This document shows positions 34,518 through 43,671 of a stretch of DNA of 64,000 nt, in pieces. Position 1 is the first letter of the stretch. Every line of letters begins with the position of its first letter. The stretch comes from CAZFER01 sp964517495 (GTDB taxonomy: Bacteria > Hinthialibacterota > Hinthialibacteria > Hinthialibacterales > Hinthialibacteraceae). The stretch covers positions 62,001 to 126,000 of the forward strand of contig CAZFER010000001.1 of assembly GCA_964517495.1 (NCBI GenBank). The letters are read 5' to 3'. Both the position numbers and the translations under genes were made by a program. The notes under the pieces were generated by a model that ran no database searches, was not told the DNA's origin, and saw only the letters and a list, made by a program, of their open reading frames with translations.

Positions 34518-35879
34518 ATGAGCACTCGAGGTTTATTTATCATTCTTGTATCAAGTGGGATTTTGGTTTTGAGCATGTTAGTCATGTCAAATGACCTTCT
34601 TGCTGCAGAAGAGAAGCCGCTTCACGTTGGCTATGCCGAGGTAAACATTACCCCTGAGTTGGGCCATACCATGCCTGGATATTTTAGTGAACGGCGGGCA
34701 ACGGGTGTGCTTGATCCATTATTGTCTAAAGCACTCGTTTTAACAAAAGGAGAAACCACCTTAGCCATAGTGGCATTGGATTTGATCGGTGTGAAACGGC
34801 CGGTTGTTTTGGATATCAAATCCAAAGTCCATGAATCAACCAAAATCCCCATTGATCATATTTTCGTTCATGCCACTCATACCCATACAGGGGTGACGGT
34901 ATCAGAGATTGCAGATGCTTTACCGGGGCAGGTTGCGGAATCAGTGTTACAAGCCATTAAGAATCAAGAGGTTGAGCATAAAGTCACCCTTGGGAAAAGT
35001 GAGGAACGATCTATAGCCTTTATTCGCCGCTACTTGATGAAAGACGGCAGTATCCGCACCAATCCAGGACGAGGGAATCCCAATATTGTCCATCCCATCG
35101 GGGATATTGACCCCAATGTGCATGTCATGACTTTCAATTCAGCAAAATCCATGATCGTCAGTTACGGTTTGCATCTGGATTGTATTGGTGGAACCCAATT
35201 TTCGGCGGATTATCCCTACCATATGACCGAGGCGATAAAAGAGGAATTAGGCAAGGAATGGAATGTGGTTTTTCTCAACGCATGCAGCGGGAATGTCAAT
35301 CATATCGATGTAAATAATCCTGATCAGCGCAGTGGTTATAAAGAATCACGCCGTATTGGCCGCCAATTGGCCAAATCCGCGCTTAAGGCCTATCAATCCG
35401 CAGCGAAAATCAACATCGATCAGTTGGCTGGTACCTGCAAAACCGTGCATAGCCCGATTCGATCGGTGCCAAAAGAGTTGTATCAATGGGCTAAACTGCA
35501 AATGGAAAACAATCCGGCTGAGGCATCCAAACGGCGTTTTAACGAACCAACCCCTTATAGAATCATTGATCTAGCCGAGAAAAAAGCAGAAAACCATCGA
35601 GCAGATATTACCGTCTTTCGTATTGGCCCTGTTGGGCTGGTAGGTTTACCGGGCGAAGTGTTTGTTGAAAATGCCAGGGATATCAAAGCGCATTCGCTGC
35701 TCGATCCCACGTTGGTTATTGGAATTACGGGTGGATATATGGGATACATTCCACATCCTCGTGGGTATGACGAGGGAGGATATGAAGCGACCTATGGCAG
35801 CGCCCGTTATTCGCCTGAAACACCGATTTTGTGGAACGATACCGCATCTCAACTTATTTTAGCATTAAAAAATCAATAA
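34518..35879 (+). CDS. Neutral/alkaline ceramidase-like secreted hydrolase
   Basis: A Sec signal peptide (LFIILVSSGILVLSMLV ... LLAA) precedes a domain of the neutral/alkaline non-lysosomal ceramidase type. It begins VGYAEVNITPELGHTMPGY and has the zinc-site motif HATHTHTG (family GGxHTH type), then the NACSGNVNHID segment. The start at 34518 is preferred because GGAGG at 34508-34512 precedes it properly, whereas the upstream ATG at 34503 overlaps that site. Bacterial homologues often lack proven ceramidase activity and occur beside glycan or sulfatase genes, so an amidase or other hydrolase role should be kept open. It is 118 bases upstream of the DUF1080-ThuA gene. Confidence 0.85.
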   Translation: MSTRGLFIILVSSGILVLSMLVMSNDLLAAEEKPLHVGYAEVNITPELGHTMPGYFSERRATGVLDPLLSKALVLTKGETTLAIVALDLIGVKRPVVLDIKSKVHESTKIPIDHIFVHATHTHTGVTVSEIADALPGQVAESVLQAIKNQEVEHKVTLGKSEERSIAFIRRYLMKDGSIRTNPGRGNPNIVHPIGDIDPNVHVMTFNSAKSMIVSYGLHLDCIGGTQFSADYPYHMTEAIKEELGKEWNVVFLNACSGNVNHIDVNNPDQRSGYKESRRIGRQLAKSALKAYQSAAKINIDQLAGTCKTVHSPIRSVPKELYQWAKLQMENNPAEASKRRFNEPTPYRIIDLAEKKAENHRADITVFRIGPVGLVGLPGEVFVENARDIKAHSLLDPTLVIGITGGYMGYIPHPRGYDEGGYEATYGSARYSPETPILWNDTASQLILALKNQ

Positions 35880-35885
35880 ATTTGC

Positions 35886-35947
35886 TATAAACACTTAACA
35901 ATACCAAAATATCTATGATATTCTTCACTTTTAGGAAAGTGTTTATA
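35886..35947 (+). promoter_or_regulatory. Long inverted repeat upstream of the DUF1080-ThuA gene
   Basis: TATAAACACTT (35886-35896) and AAGTGTTTATA (35937-35947) are a perfect 11-bp inverted pair separated by 40 bases. The interior holds two smaller dyads (AATATC-TAT-GATATT and CACTTT-TAGG-AAAGTG). It lies 50 bases before the start at 35997. It may be an operator array, or a terminator-like hairpin of the preceding gene without a T run. Confidence 0.4.
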
Positions 35948-35996
35948 CCCTACATCTTATAACACTTTATTCTTAACCAAATACAAAGGGGGCATT

Positions 35997-37505
35997 ATGA
36001 GGAAAATAGTTAGAACGACAACACTCGGAATGATAGGGCTTTTCGTTGGATTATTTATTATGGGAGTTCAAATCCCTGTTTATTCCATCGAAAGCGAAGG
36101 GGAATTTCGCCCAATTTTTAACGGTGAGGACTTATCCGGCTGGGATGGCGATCCTCGCTATTGGTCAGTCGAAGATGGGGCTATAACCGGACGAACCACA
36201 CCAGATAATCCTGGTAAGGAAAACAGCTTCCTGATTTGGCGTGATGGACTGGTGGATGACTTCGAGCTTCGATTATCCATTAGGGTGGAAAATGGCAATA
36301 CAGGCATCCAATACCGAAGCCATGAAACAGATAAATGGAAAGCCGGTGGATATCAAGCCGATTTTGAAACCGGTGCTAAATGGCTGGGAGCGCTTTATGA
36401 TGAACATGGCCGTGGTCCCCTTGCCCTGCGTGGTCAAAAAGTGGTGATCGATGAATCAGGCGAACGCCAAACCACTCAGATTGGTGATCCGGAAGAATTA
36501 TACAAAAGCATTCATCCAGCAGAATGGAACGATTACACCATTATCGCCCAAGGGAACCATTTGATTCATAAGATCAATGGCAAAGTGATGTGCGAAGTGA
36601 TTGATAATGAAAGCGATAAGAATTATCGGCAAGGTATCCTGGCATTACAAATCCACTCCGGACCGCCGATGACGGTTCAATTCAAGGATATTCGCTTAAA
36701 ACGTCTCGAGGTAAAAGACAAAAAGAAAGTGGTCCTTGTCGCTGGCCCACGCAGCCATGGACATGGTTCCCATGAACATAATGCCGGAGTCTTGTTGCTC
36801 AAAAAGTGTCTGAACGAATTGTCAAATACAATTAACGCCTCATACCATGATGGTTGGCCCAGTGATCCAACGGCATTTGATAATGCTGATACAATCCTTA
36901 TTTTCATGGATGGTGGTGGAGGACACCCCATGATTCGCGGCAATGGACTGGATCAAATCGGCGAACGCATGGAAAAAGGTGCTGGTTTTGTGGTTGTCCA
37001 TTATGCTGTTGAAGTCCCCAAAAACCGGGGCGGCGAAGAGATGAAAAAATGGATTGGAGGATATTACGAAACAGGTTATTCCACCAATCCCCATTGGGAT
37101 GCTGAGTTTAAATCCATCCCAGAACATCCGGTAACCCGGGGATTGAAGCCCTTCACTCTAAGAGACGAATGGTACTTCAACATGCGCTTCCGTGAGAATA
37201 TGGAAGGGGTGATTCCGCTGTTGAAAGCCGTCCCACCAGACAACGTGCGCCGAACAGAGGCAGCCAAAGCCCATCCAGGCCGTGCGGAAATTGTAGCCTG
37301 GTGTGTCGAGCGCGAAGACGGTGGGCGAGGATTTGGTTTCACTGGCGGCCATTTCCACAAAAATTGGGGGAATGATAACTTCCGTACGATTGTCCTTAAT
37401 GCCATTTATTGGACAGCCCATTTGGAAGTACCAGAAGGCGGTGTTCCATCACATATCGAACCGGAATTTTTGACCAAAAACCAGGATAACGATAGACAAC
37501 GCTAA
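35997..37505 (+). CDS. Exported DUF1080 (3-keto-glycoside hydrolase-type) and ThuA-like fusion
   Basis: A signal peptide (TTTLGMIGLFVGLFIMGVQ) is followed by a DUF1080 (PF06439) beta-sandwich. It has FRPIFNGEDLSGWDG, WSVEDGAITG, DFELRLSIRVENGNTGIQYRS, GGYQADFE and WNDYTIIAQGN, spanning about residues 38-240. A ThuA-like domain (KKVVLVAGPRSHGHGSHEH ... FMDGGGGHP ... HYAVEVP ... FTGGHFHKNWGN) spans ~243-480. DUF1080 members include 3-keto-disaccharide hydrolases, and ThuA-like proteins occur in trehalose/keto-sugar loci. The fusion fits processing of 3-oxidised glycosides. The next gene, 60 bases on, is a tagatose-3-epimerase-like protein. Confidence 0.85.
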   Translation: MRKIVRTTTLGMIGLFVGLFIMGVQIPVYSIESEGEFRPIFNGEDLSGWDGDPRYWSVEDGAITGRTTPDNPGKENSFLIWRDGLVDDFELRLSIRVENGNTGIQYRSHETDKWKAGGYQADFETGAKWLGALYDEHGRGPLALRGQKVVIDESGERQTTQIGDPEELYKSIHPAEWNDYTIIAQGNHLIHKINGKVMCEVIDNESDKNYRQGILALQIHSGPPMTVQFKDIRLKRLEVKDKKKVVLVAGPRSHGHGSHEHNAGVLLLKKCLNELSNTINASYHDGWPSDPTAFDNADTILIFMDGGGGHPMIRGNGLDQIGERMEKGAGFVVVHYAVEVPKNRGGEEMKKWIGGYYETGYSTNPHWDAEFKSIPEHPVTRGLKPFTLRDEWYFNMRFRENMEGVIPLLKAVPPDNVRRTEAAKAHPGRAEIVAWCVEREDGGRGFGFTGGHFHKNWGNDNFRTIVLNAIYWTAHLEVPEGGVPSHIEPEFLTKNQDNDRQR

Positions 37506-37564
37506 TAAATGAAATCAATCATCCATTAAATCTCAATATCACTAAACACCGGAGGAAACAGAAA

Positions 37565-38419
37565 ATGAAAATCGGAATGAACCTGTTGCTTTGGGATGGA
37601 ACCATCACAGACAAACATGTGGAGGTTTTAGAAGAATTGGCGGATTTAGGTTATGACGGTGTGGAATTTCCCATTTTTTCATTCAATCGTCCACAAAGTA
37701 AGAAATTACGCAGTCATTTGGACCGGTTGAAATTAAAATGTTCAATCGTAACCTGCGTTCCACCTGATGCCAATCCCATCAGCGACGATAAAAATGTGCG
37801 CCGCAAGGCGTTGAACCATATGAAGAAAGCCATAGGAATTGCGGAAATACTGGGGGCGGATATTGTCGCCGGACCGTTTACCGCTCCCGTCGGCCATCTT
37901 GTGGGGCGCCGCCGTACGGAAGATGAATGGAATTGGGGTGTGGAGGTCATGCAAAAAGCGGCCGACCAAGCGGAAAAGTCAAACGTTAAATTGGCTTTGG
38001 AAGCACTTAACCGGTTTGAGACCTATTTCATTAATACCAGTGCGGATGCCTGCCAATTCGCCAATGAGGTAAGCCATCCCAACTTTGGAATCATGTGGGA
38101 TACCTTCCACGCCAATATCGAAGAAACCAATATCCAACAAGCCATGAAGGCTGCTGCCGATAGAATCATCCATGTCCATATATCCGAAAACCACCGAGGC
38201 ATTCCAGGTGATGGCCATATCCGTTTTGGTGATGTTTTCCGTTGCTTGAAAGAGATAAAGTATGACGGCTGGTTGACGATTGAAGCCTTTAGCGGAGCCC
38301 TGCCGGAACTGGCTGCTGCCACATGCATCTGGCGGGATTTGTTTGATAGCAACCATCAGGTCGCTGAAAAGGGATTAAGTTTTATCAAACAGCAACTCAA
38401 AAAAGCTAAAATGAAGTAA
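37565..38419 (+). CDS. D-tagatose 3-epimerase-like sugar isomerase
   Basis: This 284-aa TIM-barrel protein begins MKIGMNLLLWDG. The likely metal-binding residues E146, D179, H205 and E240 have exactly the spacing (33, 26 and 35) of the catalytic metal ligands I recall for ketose 3-epimerases. They lie in ALEALNRFE, IMWDTFH, IIHVHISE and WLTIEAF. GGAGG precedes the ATG. There is no signal peptide, so it acts in the cytoplasm, in contrast to its exported neighbours. Proteins of this superfamily also act on 3-keto-glycosides as epimerases or lyases, which would fit the DUF1080 gene just upstream. Which of these it does is open. Confidence 0.88.
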   Translation: MKIGMNLLLWDGTITDKHVEVLEELADLGYDGVEFPIFSFNRPQSKKLRSHLDRLKLKCSIVTCVPPDANPISDDKNVRRKALNHMKKAIGIAEILGADIVAGPFTAPVGHLVGRRRTEDEWNWGVEVMQKAADQAEKSNVKLALEALNRFETYFINTSADACQFANEVSHPNFGIMWDTFHANIEETNIQQAMKAAADRIIHVHISENHRGIPGDGHIRFGDVFRCLKEIKYDGWLTIEAFSGALPELAAATCIWRDLFDSNHQVAEKGLSFIKQQLKKAKMK

Positions 38420-38436
38420 CCTTATTATTTGTTTTT

Positions 38437-38476
38437 GGGCTCGATGGAACTGTTTTGATATGGTTCAATCGAGCCC
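38437..38476 (+). promoter_or_regulatory. Hairpin between the epimerase and exported RraA genes
   Basis: GGGCTCGATGGAAC and GTTCAATCGAGCCC form a stable imperfect stem with a ~12-base loop. No T run follows, and the ribosome binding site for the next gene (AGGAGG) lies about 12 bases downstream. It could be an mRNA-processing or attenuating hairpin. Confidence 0.4.
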
Positions 38477-38500
38477 ATTAATGTTTCAGGAGGATATATA

Positions 38501-39349
38501 ATGAGAAGTCATGTCAAATTGTTCAGTCTTTTAGCCTGTATAGCCCTATTATTCATATCATCGTTTAGTTTTACTCAGGATGATGAATCGAACGATCTTC
38601 GCAAAGGGAAAAACTTTATTGAAACCAAAGTTTATTCGCATGAAGAGGATCTTGCGATTTTAGAGAAATTCGAAGGATTACGAGTTGCCGACGTATCCGA
38701 CGGGATGGATAAAGCCGGTTTACGAGATGTTGGACTGATGGATCCTGAAATTCATCCACTTTGGAAGGATGCCAAACAGTATACCCATCGCATTGTTGGG
38801 ATTGCGATAACCGCCCGCTATGTCCCGTCAAATAGGCTTATTAAGGGAAAAATGGCCCCGGATGAATTTGATGCATGGGTAGGGGCATTTTACAGCAATC
38901 TCTCCCCAGAACCTTTTACTGATTTGATCCGTGAAGGAACCGTTCTGGTGCTTGATGATGTTCAAGATGGTGATGTTGGCACAATCGGTTCCAATAACAT
39001 CATGAGTTGGAAACTCAAAGGTATGGTTGGTGTGGTAACCGATGCCTCCACCCGTGATTCGGATGAGATTATCACGCAAAAAATCCCGCTCTATTTCCGA
39101 AAACCAGGACGTGGAATCCGACCGGGACGAAACATGATCGAATCGGTTAATCGGCCCATCTCATGTGGAGGCGTATTAGTTATGCCTGGCGATGTGGTGG
39201 TCGCGGATGGGGATGGCGTCATCGTGGTCCCACGTCAACATGCTGAAGATGTGGCAAAATACGCACATGCCATTCTCGAACAGGATAAAGCAGGCCGTCG
39301 AGGTCTTTATAAGAAGTTGGGACTCCCTGAAGATGAATCGGTTAAGTGA
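38501..39349 (+). CDS. Exported RraA/HMG-aldolase-family protein
   Basis: This 282-aa protein begins with a clear Sec signal (LFSLLACIALLFISSFSF). The RraA/demethylmenaquinone-methyltransferase-like fold follows. It shows VADVSDGMDKAG at the start of the domain, DVQDGDVGTIGSNNI, GMVGVVTDASTRDSDE (with the conserved R-D pair) and GDVVVADGDGVIVVP. Family members are RNase E inhibitors or class II aldolases acting on oxo-acids such as 4-hydroxy-4-methyl-2-oxoglutarate. Most are cytoplasmic, and export of one is unusual. RNase E inhibition can be excluded for an exported protein, so a lyase/aldolase role on sugar-derived acids is more plausible. Confidence 0.85.
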   Translation: MRSHVKLFSLLACIALLFISSFSFTQDDESNDLRKGKNFIETKVYSHEEDLAILEKFEGLRVADVSDGMDKAGLRDVGLMDPEIHPLWKDAKQYTHRIVGIAITARYVPSNRLIKGKMAPDEFDAWVGAFYSNLSPEPFTDLIREGTVLVLDDVQDGDVGTIGSNNIMSWKLKGMVGVVTDASTRDSDEIITQKIPLYFRKPGRGIRPGRNMIESVNRPISCGGVLVMPGDVVVADGDGVIVVPRQHAEDVAKYAHAILEQDKAGRRGLYKKLGLPEDESVK

Positions 39350-39520
39350 TAGATTTCATCTTCCAAAGATTCTCGACTAAATCATAATTGCCCTAGAAAA
39401 AGTTTTTATGTGTAACGTGAAGGGACTTATTTGTGGGATGAAAATGGAATAATCGGTTGCCATAAAAATCATAGTATCATTTTATTAAATGATGTAAAAT
39501 AGTAAGAACATCAAAACAAC

Positions 39521-40537
39521 ATGAAAGAAAAAAATCCTCATACGGATAACTATGATAATTCGTGGAAAGATATTCTGGATGAGTTTTTACCTTGGTTTCT
39601 GAAATTGTTCTTCCCTGAGATCCATGAAGATATTAACTGGAATAAAGGATTTGAATCTTTGGACAAAGAACTTGGACAGATTGCAAATCATTCAACAGTA
39701 GGTAGAAGAATAGTCGATAAACTCATAAAAGTACATCTAAAATGTGGGTACGAGGTTTGTGTATACATTCATTTAGAAGTCCAATCACAGAAGCAATCAA
39801 AAATTGCTGAACGGATGTATATATATAATAGTTTACTCTATTTACAATACAAAGCTCCAATCATGAGTTTATTGGTATTGGGAGATGATCAACCAAATTG
39901 GAGACCGAAGCAATTCGAGTATGAATTGTGGGGTAGCAAACTACTTTTGAAATTTCAGACTGTGAAGTTGCTAGACTATAGCAATCGCATTGAAGAGTTG
40001 AAAGAAAGCAATAATCCATTCGCTTTGTTTGTCATTGCACATATCAAGACTCTACAAAGTAGTAAAAATCCGAATCAGCGATTGGATTACAAAGAATCGA
40101 TTTTCAAATATCTTTTGGAGAAAGATTTTTCCAAAAAAACTGTTTATTTACTTTTCAAGTTCATTGATATATTGATGGCTTTACCTCAAGATTTGGAGAA
40201 AAAATTTTTAAACAATATTTATAAATATCAGGAGGAAAAGAAAGTGCCTATTCTCGCACCATTTGAACAAATAGCCCAAGAAAAAGGGATTCAAATTGGA
40301 GAGGAAAGGGGGATTCAAATTGGAGAGGAAAGAGGAAGTATCAAGGAAGCACAAGTGACTATCATTGATATTTTAAATGAAGAATTTGGTGAAATTCCTC
40401 CTTCTTTGATTAAATCGATCAATAGTATTGATGATCTTCCTTCTTTGAGGAAACTGCGGAAAGATGCACTCAGGGTGGATTCTCTAAAAGAATTTAAACA
40501 ACACATGAAAGAATGCAAAAAGCAAGAGATTCTTTAA
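39521..40537 (+). CDS. Rpn-family PD-(D/E)XK nuclease / putative transposase
   Basis: This 338-aa protein belongs to the Rpn/recombination-promoting nuclease group. It has an N-terminal WKDILDEFLPWFLKLFFPEI stretch, then VYIHLEVQSQKQSKIAERMYIY carrying the E-x-Q of the PD-(D/E)XK core. A helical domain follows, then a charged C-terminus with two GIQIGEER repeats. Base composition is visibly more AT-rich than the neighbouring sugar genes, suggesting separate acquisition. No terminal inverted repeats or target duplications are apparent, so it is not annotated as an intact element. Such genes are common single cassettes in filamentous and candidate-phylum genomes. Confidence 0.82.
   Translation: MKEKNPHTDNYDNSWKDILDEFLPWFLKLFFPEIHEDINWNKGFESLDKELGQIANHSTVGRRIVDKLIKVHLKCGYEVCVYIHLEVQSQKQSKIAERMYIYNSLLYLQYKAPIMSLLVLGDDQPNWRPKQFEYELWGSKLLLKFQTVKLLDYSNRIEELKESNNPFALFVIAHIKTLQSSKNPNQRLDYKESIFKYLLEKDFSKKTVYLLFKFIDILMALPQDLEKKFLNNIYKYQEEKKVPILAPFEQIAQEKGIQIGEERGIQIGEERGSIKEAQVTIIDILNEEFGEIPPSLIKSINSIDDLPSLRKLRKDALRVDSLKEFKQHMKECKKQEIL
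40286..40333 (+). repeat. 24-base tandem duplication inside the Rpn-like gene
   Basis: Two nearly identical 24-base units starting GGGATTCAAATTGGAGAGGA encode GIQIGEER twice. Copy-number changes here would keep the frame, which is typical for the tail of this family. Confidence 0.85.
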
Positions 40538-40632
40538 ACATAACTAACCTATCCCTCTTTTTTTTTCCAAATCTTGGATATTTGATGATGCATGAATATA
40601 GTTGTTACTCAACATTATGCAGGAGAGAGAAA

Positions 40633-43392
40633 ATGCGTTCTAAATACTTCGAGGGAGTTTCAGTACTATTTGTCTTAATTTTTCTGATTCTTGGTTTGAT
40701 GCTCAACGACACAAACATCGCGTATGGTGATGAATGTTCATTGAAGATATATGACTTGCGTTGTGAATATCTGAAAGATCCTTTAGGCATTGATGTTACC
40801 AAACCTCGGCTAAGTTGGCGGTTAAAAGCAATAGATAAGGATAAAAGAGGACAACATCAAACTGCTTATCAGATTATGGTAGCAAGCCAACGTTCCCTTT
40901 TAAGCAAGGGAAAAAGTGATCTTTGGGATTCAGGTGTTGTTAAAAGCGATCGATCCACCTTGATTGAATATGGTGGTGATTCACTTCAATCTGGAATGAA
41001 CTGCTGTTGGAAAGTCCGGGTGAAGGATGAAAACGGCGTTTGGTCTGACTGGAGCCGAATAGCTCGCTGGAGTATGGGATTGCTAAAACAATCCGATTGG
41101 AAGGCAAAATGGATTGGAATCGATCAAATATTCGAGAAACAGAAAGGATGGCCACCCCCCAATAACACCATCCCTGATCCCTGGTTTCGGAAAACTTTCA
41201 CACTAGATACTCCACCCCAGCATGCTGTGATATATGTTGCTTCCATTGGCTATCATCAATTATATGTCAATGGTGAGCGAATTGGAGATCAAGTCCTGGT
41301 ACCCAGTGTAGCCACCCACAAAGAACGTGCCCGTTATTTAACCTACGAAATTGGAAAACATCTAAAGACGGGAAAAAATGTAATTGCCATATGGGTAGGC
41401 TTGGGCTGGTCGATTTACCCCCATTATGCGACTGAATCAAAACCCCAAACCCCTATGGTGATGGCACAAGCGGATATTGAAACTTCAAATGGTAAATCGA
41501 CTCAAATCGTAACCGATAAAAGTTGGAAAACCCATCCCAGCCCCAATACACTGCTGGGTGTATGGGAATTCATGCATTTTGGCGGAGAACAATGGGATGC
41601 TTCCAAAGAGATCGATGACTGGAACACCGTTGATTATGATGATTCTGATTGGAACTCTGTCACTCTTTATGCCCCCAATATCACAATATCGGCGGAAATG
41701 GTGGAACCCAATCGAATCATTCAAAAAATTGAACCTGTATCCATAAATAAAGTCACGGATGAAGTTTATCGCGTTGATATGGGCGTTAACTTTAGCGGCT
41801 GGATCGAAGTCGATGTCACTGGAAAACCAGGAGAACAAATCGAGTTTCAGTATTCCGAACGTGAAGGTCAACCCATGACACACCGTTTACACAGTGCCTA
41901 TATCATTGGACCTTCAGGCAAAGGAACGTTTCGAAATAGATTCAATTACATGACTGGCCGCTGGGTACAAATTAAGGGGCTTGTTAAAAAACCGGCGTTG
42001 AATGCCATTCGTGGATTTTTAGTGCGTACCGATTTCGAACGTGCCGGGCATTTTCATTGCTCGAATGAATTGTTGAATAATATATACAAGACAACCATGT
42101 GGACTTATGAGAACTTAAGTTTGGGGGGCTATGTGGTGGATTGCCCCCAACGCGAACGCATGGGATATGGCGGTGATGCTCATGCCACTACTGAAATGGG
42201 CCTGAATAACTATCGCCTGGGAGCATTTTATACTAAATGGTCACAAGATTGGCGTGATGTGCAAGAGGAAACTGGTGATCTTCCCTACACCGCTCCCACC
42301 TACTGGGGCGGCGGTGGCCCAGCTTGGAGTGGCTTTTGTGTAACGCTTCCCTGGGAAATTTATCTACGTTATGGCGATGTGAAAATTTTGGATGTGAATT
42401 TCAATACAATCCAACGTTGGTTGAATTTTTTGGAAACCAAAGCGGAAAATAATATGCTGCAACGTTGGGGTGGTGAGTGGGACTTTTTAGGTGACTGGCT
42501 ATGGCCAGGCGCACGAGGCGTTAACGGCGATACCCGTGAAACGCTTTTCTTTAATAACTGCTTTTGGATTTATAACTTAACCACTGCCGCAAATATCGCT
42601 GACATTTTGGATAAACCTGACATCGCGAATCAATATCGCCAAAGGGCAGAAATAGTTCGCAAAGCAGTACATGAGGAATTCCACAAACCGGATGAGGGCA
42701 GTTACGTCAACGGTTTCCAAGCCTACCTGGCTATTGCTTTGCTGGTTGATTTGCCTCCTGAAGATCAGCGAGCAAAAGTATGGAAACGGCTGGAAAAGGA
42801 AATACTCGAAATTCGAGAAGGACATATCCACGCGGGAATAACCGGTGGGGCGATGTTGTTCAAGACTCTACTTAAATATGACCGCTTGGATTTGATCTAC
42901 CCCATGGCGATTAAAAAGGATTACCCAAGTTGGGGTGATATGTTAAAACAAGGCGCCACAACGCTTTGGGAATCATGGGAAGGCCATATATCCCTGTTAC
43001 ATAGTTCTTATCTTTATATAGGGACATGGTTCATAGAAGGATTAGGTGGAATCAAAGTGGATCTTGATCATCCTGGATTCCAGCATTTCATTCTCAAGCC
43101 GGGTTACTTTGGTAATGATTCACTTAAGCATGTGAAAACATCCCATGATTCAATTTACGGTCCTATCGAAAGTAAATGGAGACGGATTAAGAACGAGATT
43201 CAATACAACGCTTCTATTCCAGCAAATACCAGCGCGACGGTATATTTGGCTGCTGACAAAATTGATCAAATTACCGAAAAAGGCAAGTCTCTCAAGCAAT
43301 CAGAAGGTATTAGTGATATAAAAAAAGAAGACGGTTTTGTTATTTTCAATGCGGTTGCCGGTGAGTATCAATTCGTGATAACAAGCGAATAA
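40633..43392 (+). CDS. Alpha-L-rhamnosidase, GH78
   Basis: This secreted enzyme releases terminal L-rhamnose from glycans, with 919 aa from the chosen start. The ATG at 40633 has AGGAGAGAG upstream and begins a proper signal peptide (GVSVLFVLIFLILGLML ... YGDE). The frame upstream of it is not family-like. It then shows LRCEYLKDPLGIDVTKPRLSW, an N-terminal beta domain and a second beta domain. The (alpha/alpha)6 catalytic domain carries DCPQRERMGYGGD, with D503, E508 and D515 spaced as in characterised GH78 enzymes. GATTLWESWEGH follows, with the likely base glutamate. It stands alone with its own terminator. Rhamnose-containing polysaccharide or flavonoid glycosides are the likely substrates. 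Confidence 0.93.
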   Translation: MRSKYFEGVSVLFVLIFLILGLMLNDTNIAYGDECSLKIYDLRCEYLKDPLGIDVTKPRLSWRLKAIDKDKRGQHQTAYQIMVASQRSLLSKGKSDLWDSGVVKSDRSTLIEYGGDSLQSGMNCCWKVRVKDENGVWSDWSRIARWSMGLLKQSDWKAKWIGIDQIFEKQKGWPPPNNTIPDPWFRKTFTLDTPPQHAVIYVASIGYHQLYVNGERIGDQVLVPSVATHKERARYLTYEIGKHLKTGKNVIAIWVGLGWSIYPHYATESKPQTPMVMAQADIETSNGKSTQIVTDKSWKTHPSPNTLLGVWEFMHFGGEQWDASKEIDDWNTVDYDDSDWNSVTLYAPNITISAEMVEPNRIIQKIEPVSINKVTDEVYRVDMGVNFSGWIEVDVTGKPGEQIEFQYSEREGQPMTHRLHSAYIIGPSGKGTFRNRFNYMTGRWVQIKGLVKKPALNAIRGFLVRTDFERAGHFHCSNELLNNIYKTTMWTYENLSLGGYVVDCPQRERMGYGGDAHATTEMGLNNYRLGAFYTKWSQDWRDVQEETGDLPYTAPTYWGGGGPAWSGFCVTLPWEIYLRYGDVKILDVNFNTIQRWLNFLETKAENNMLQRWGGEWDFLGDWLWPGARGVNGDTRETLFFNNCFWIYNLTTAANIADILDKPDIANQYRQRAEIVRKAVHEEFHKPDEGSYVNGFQAYLAIALLVDLPPEDQRAKVWKRLEKEILEIREGHIHAGITGGAMLFKTLLKYDRLDLIYPMAIKKDYPSWGDMLKQGATTLWESWEGHISLLHSSYLYIGTWFIEGLGGIKVDLDHPGFQHFILKPGYFGNDSLKHVKTSHDSIYGPIESKWRRIKNEIQYNASIPANTSATVYLAADKIDQITEKGKSLKQSEGISDIKKEDGFVIFNAVAGEYQFVITSE

Positions 43393-43417
43393 TCCGAATC
43401 TATTTATATGAAAAAGT

Positions 43418-43455
43418 GGGGGGGAATTTCAAATTAGAGATTACCCCCTTTCATT
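43418..43455 (+). terminator. Probable terminator after the rhamnosidase gene
   Basis: GGGGGAAT and ATTACCCCC form a stem with one bulged base, followed by TTTCATTT. It lies just downstream of the stop at 43392. Confidence 0.5.
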
Positions 43456-43640
43456 TATCCATCAATCCGCTCCATCAATAAATCCTGCACATCGTCCCAT
43501 CCAACAAGGAAGAAACCAAAACACACCGCAACTTTCCAGGCGGCCTTTTATTTGCGCCGTCTTACTACCTCAATTCATGGATTCAGGAGAAGAAGAGATG
43601 TTGGAGGCAAGATTACATTAAGTGTAATATTATTTAAGCA
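43456..43640. other. Intergenic segment, nothing recognised
   Basis: A frame can be drawn on the plus strand across 43552-43842, but it runs through the structured RNA candidate and its terminator and lacks a ribosome binding site. I regard it as non-coding. Confidence 0.4.
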
Positions 43641-43641
43641 C

Positions 43642-43671
43642 AAAAAAAATGCGCCAGATTTTATCTGGCGC
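43642..43671 (-). terminator. Rho-independent terminator (minus strand)
   Basis: GCGCCAGAT and ATCTGGCGC form a perfect 9-bp stem with a 3-base loop at 43651-43671. On the minus strand it is followed by eight consecutive T (the A run at 43642-43649). Confidence 0.92.
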
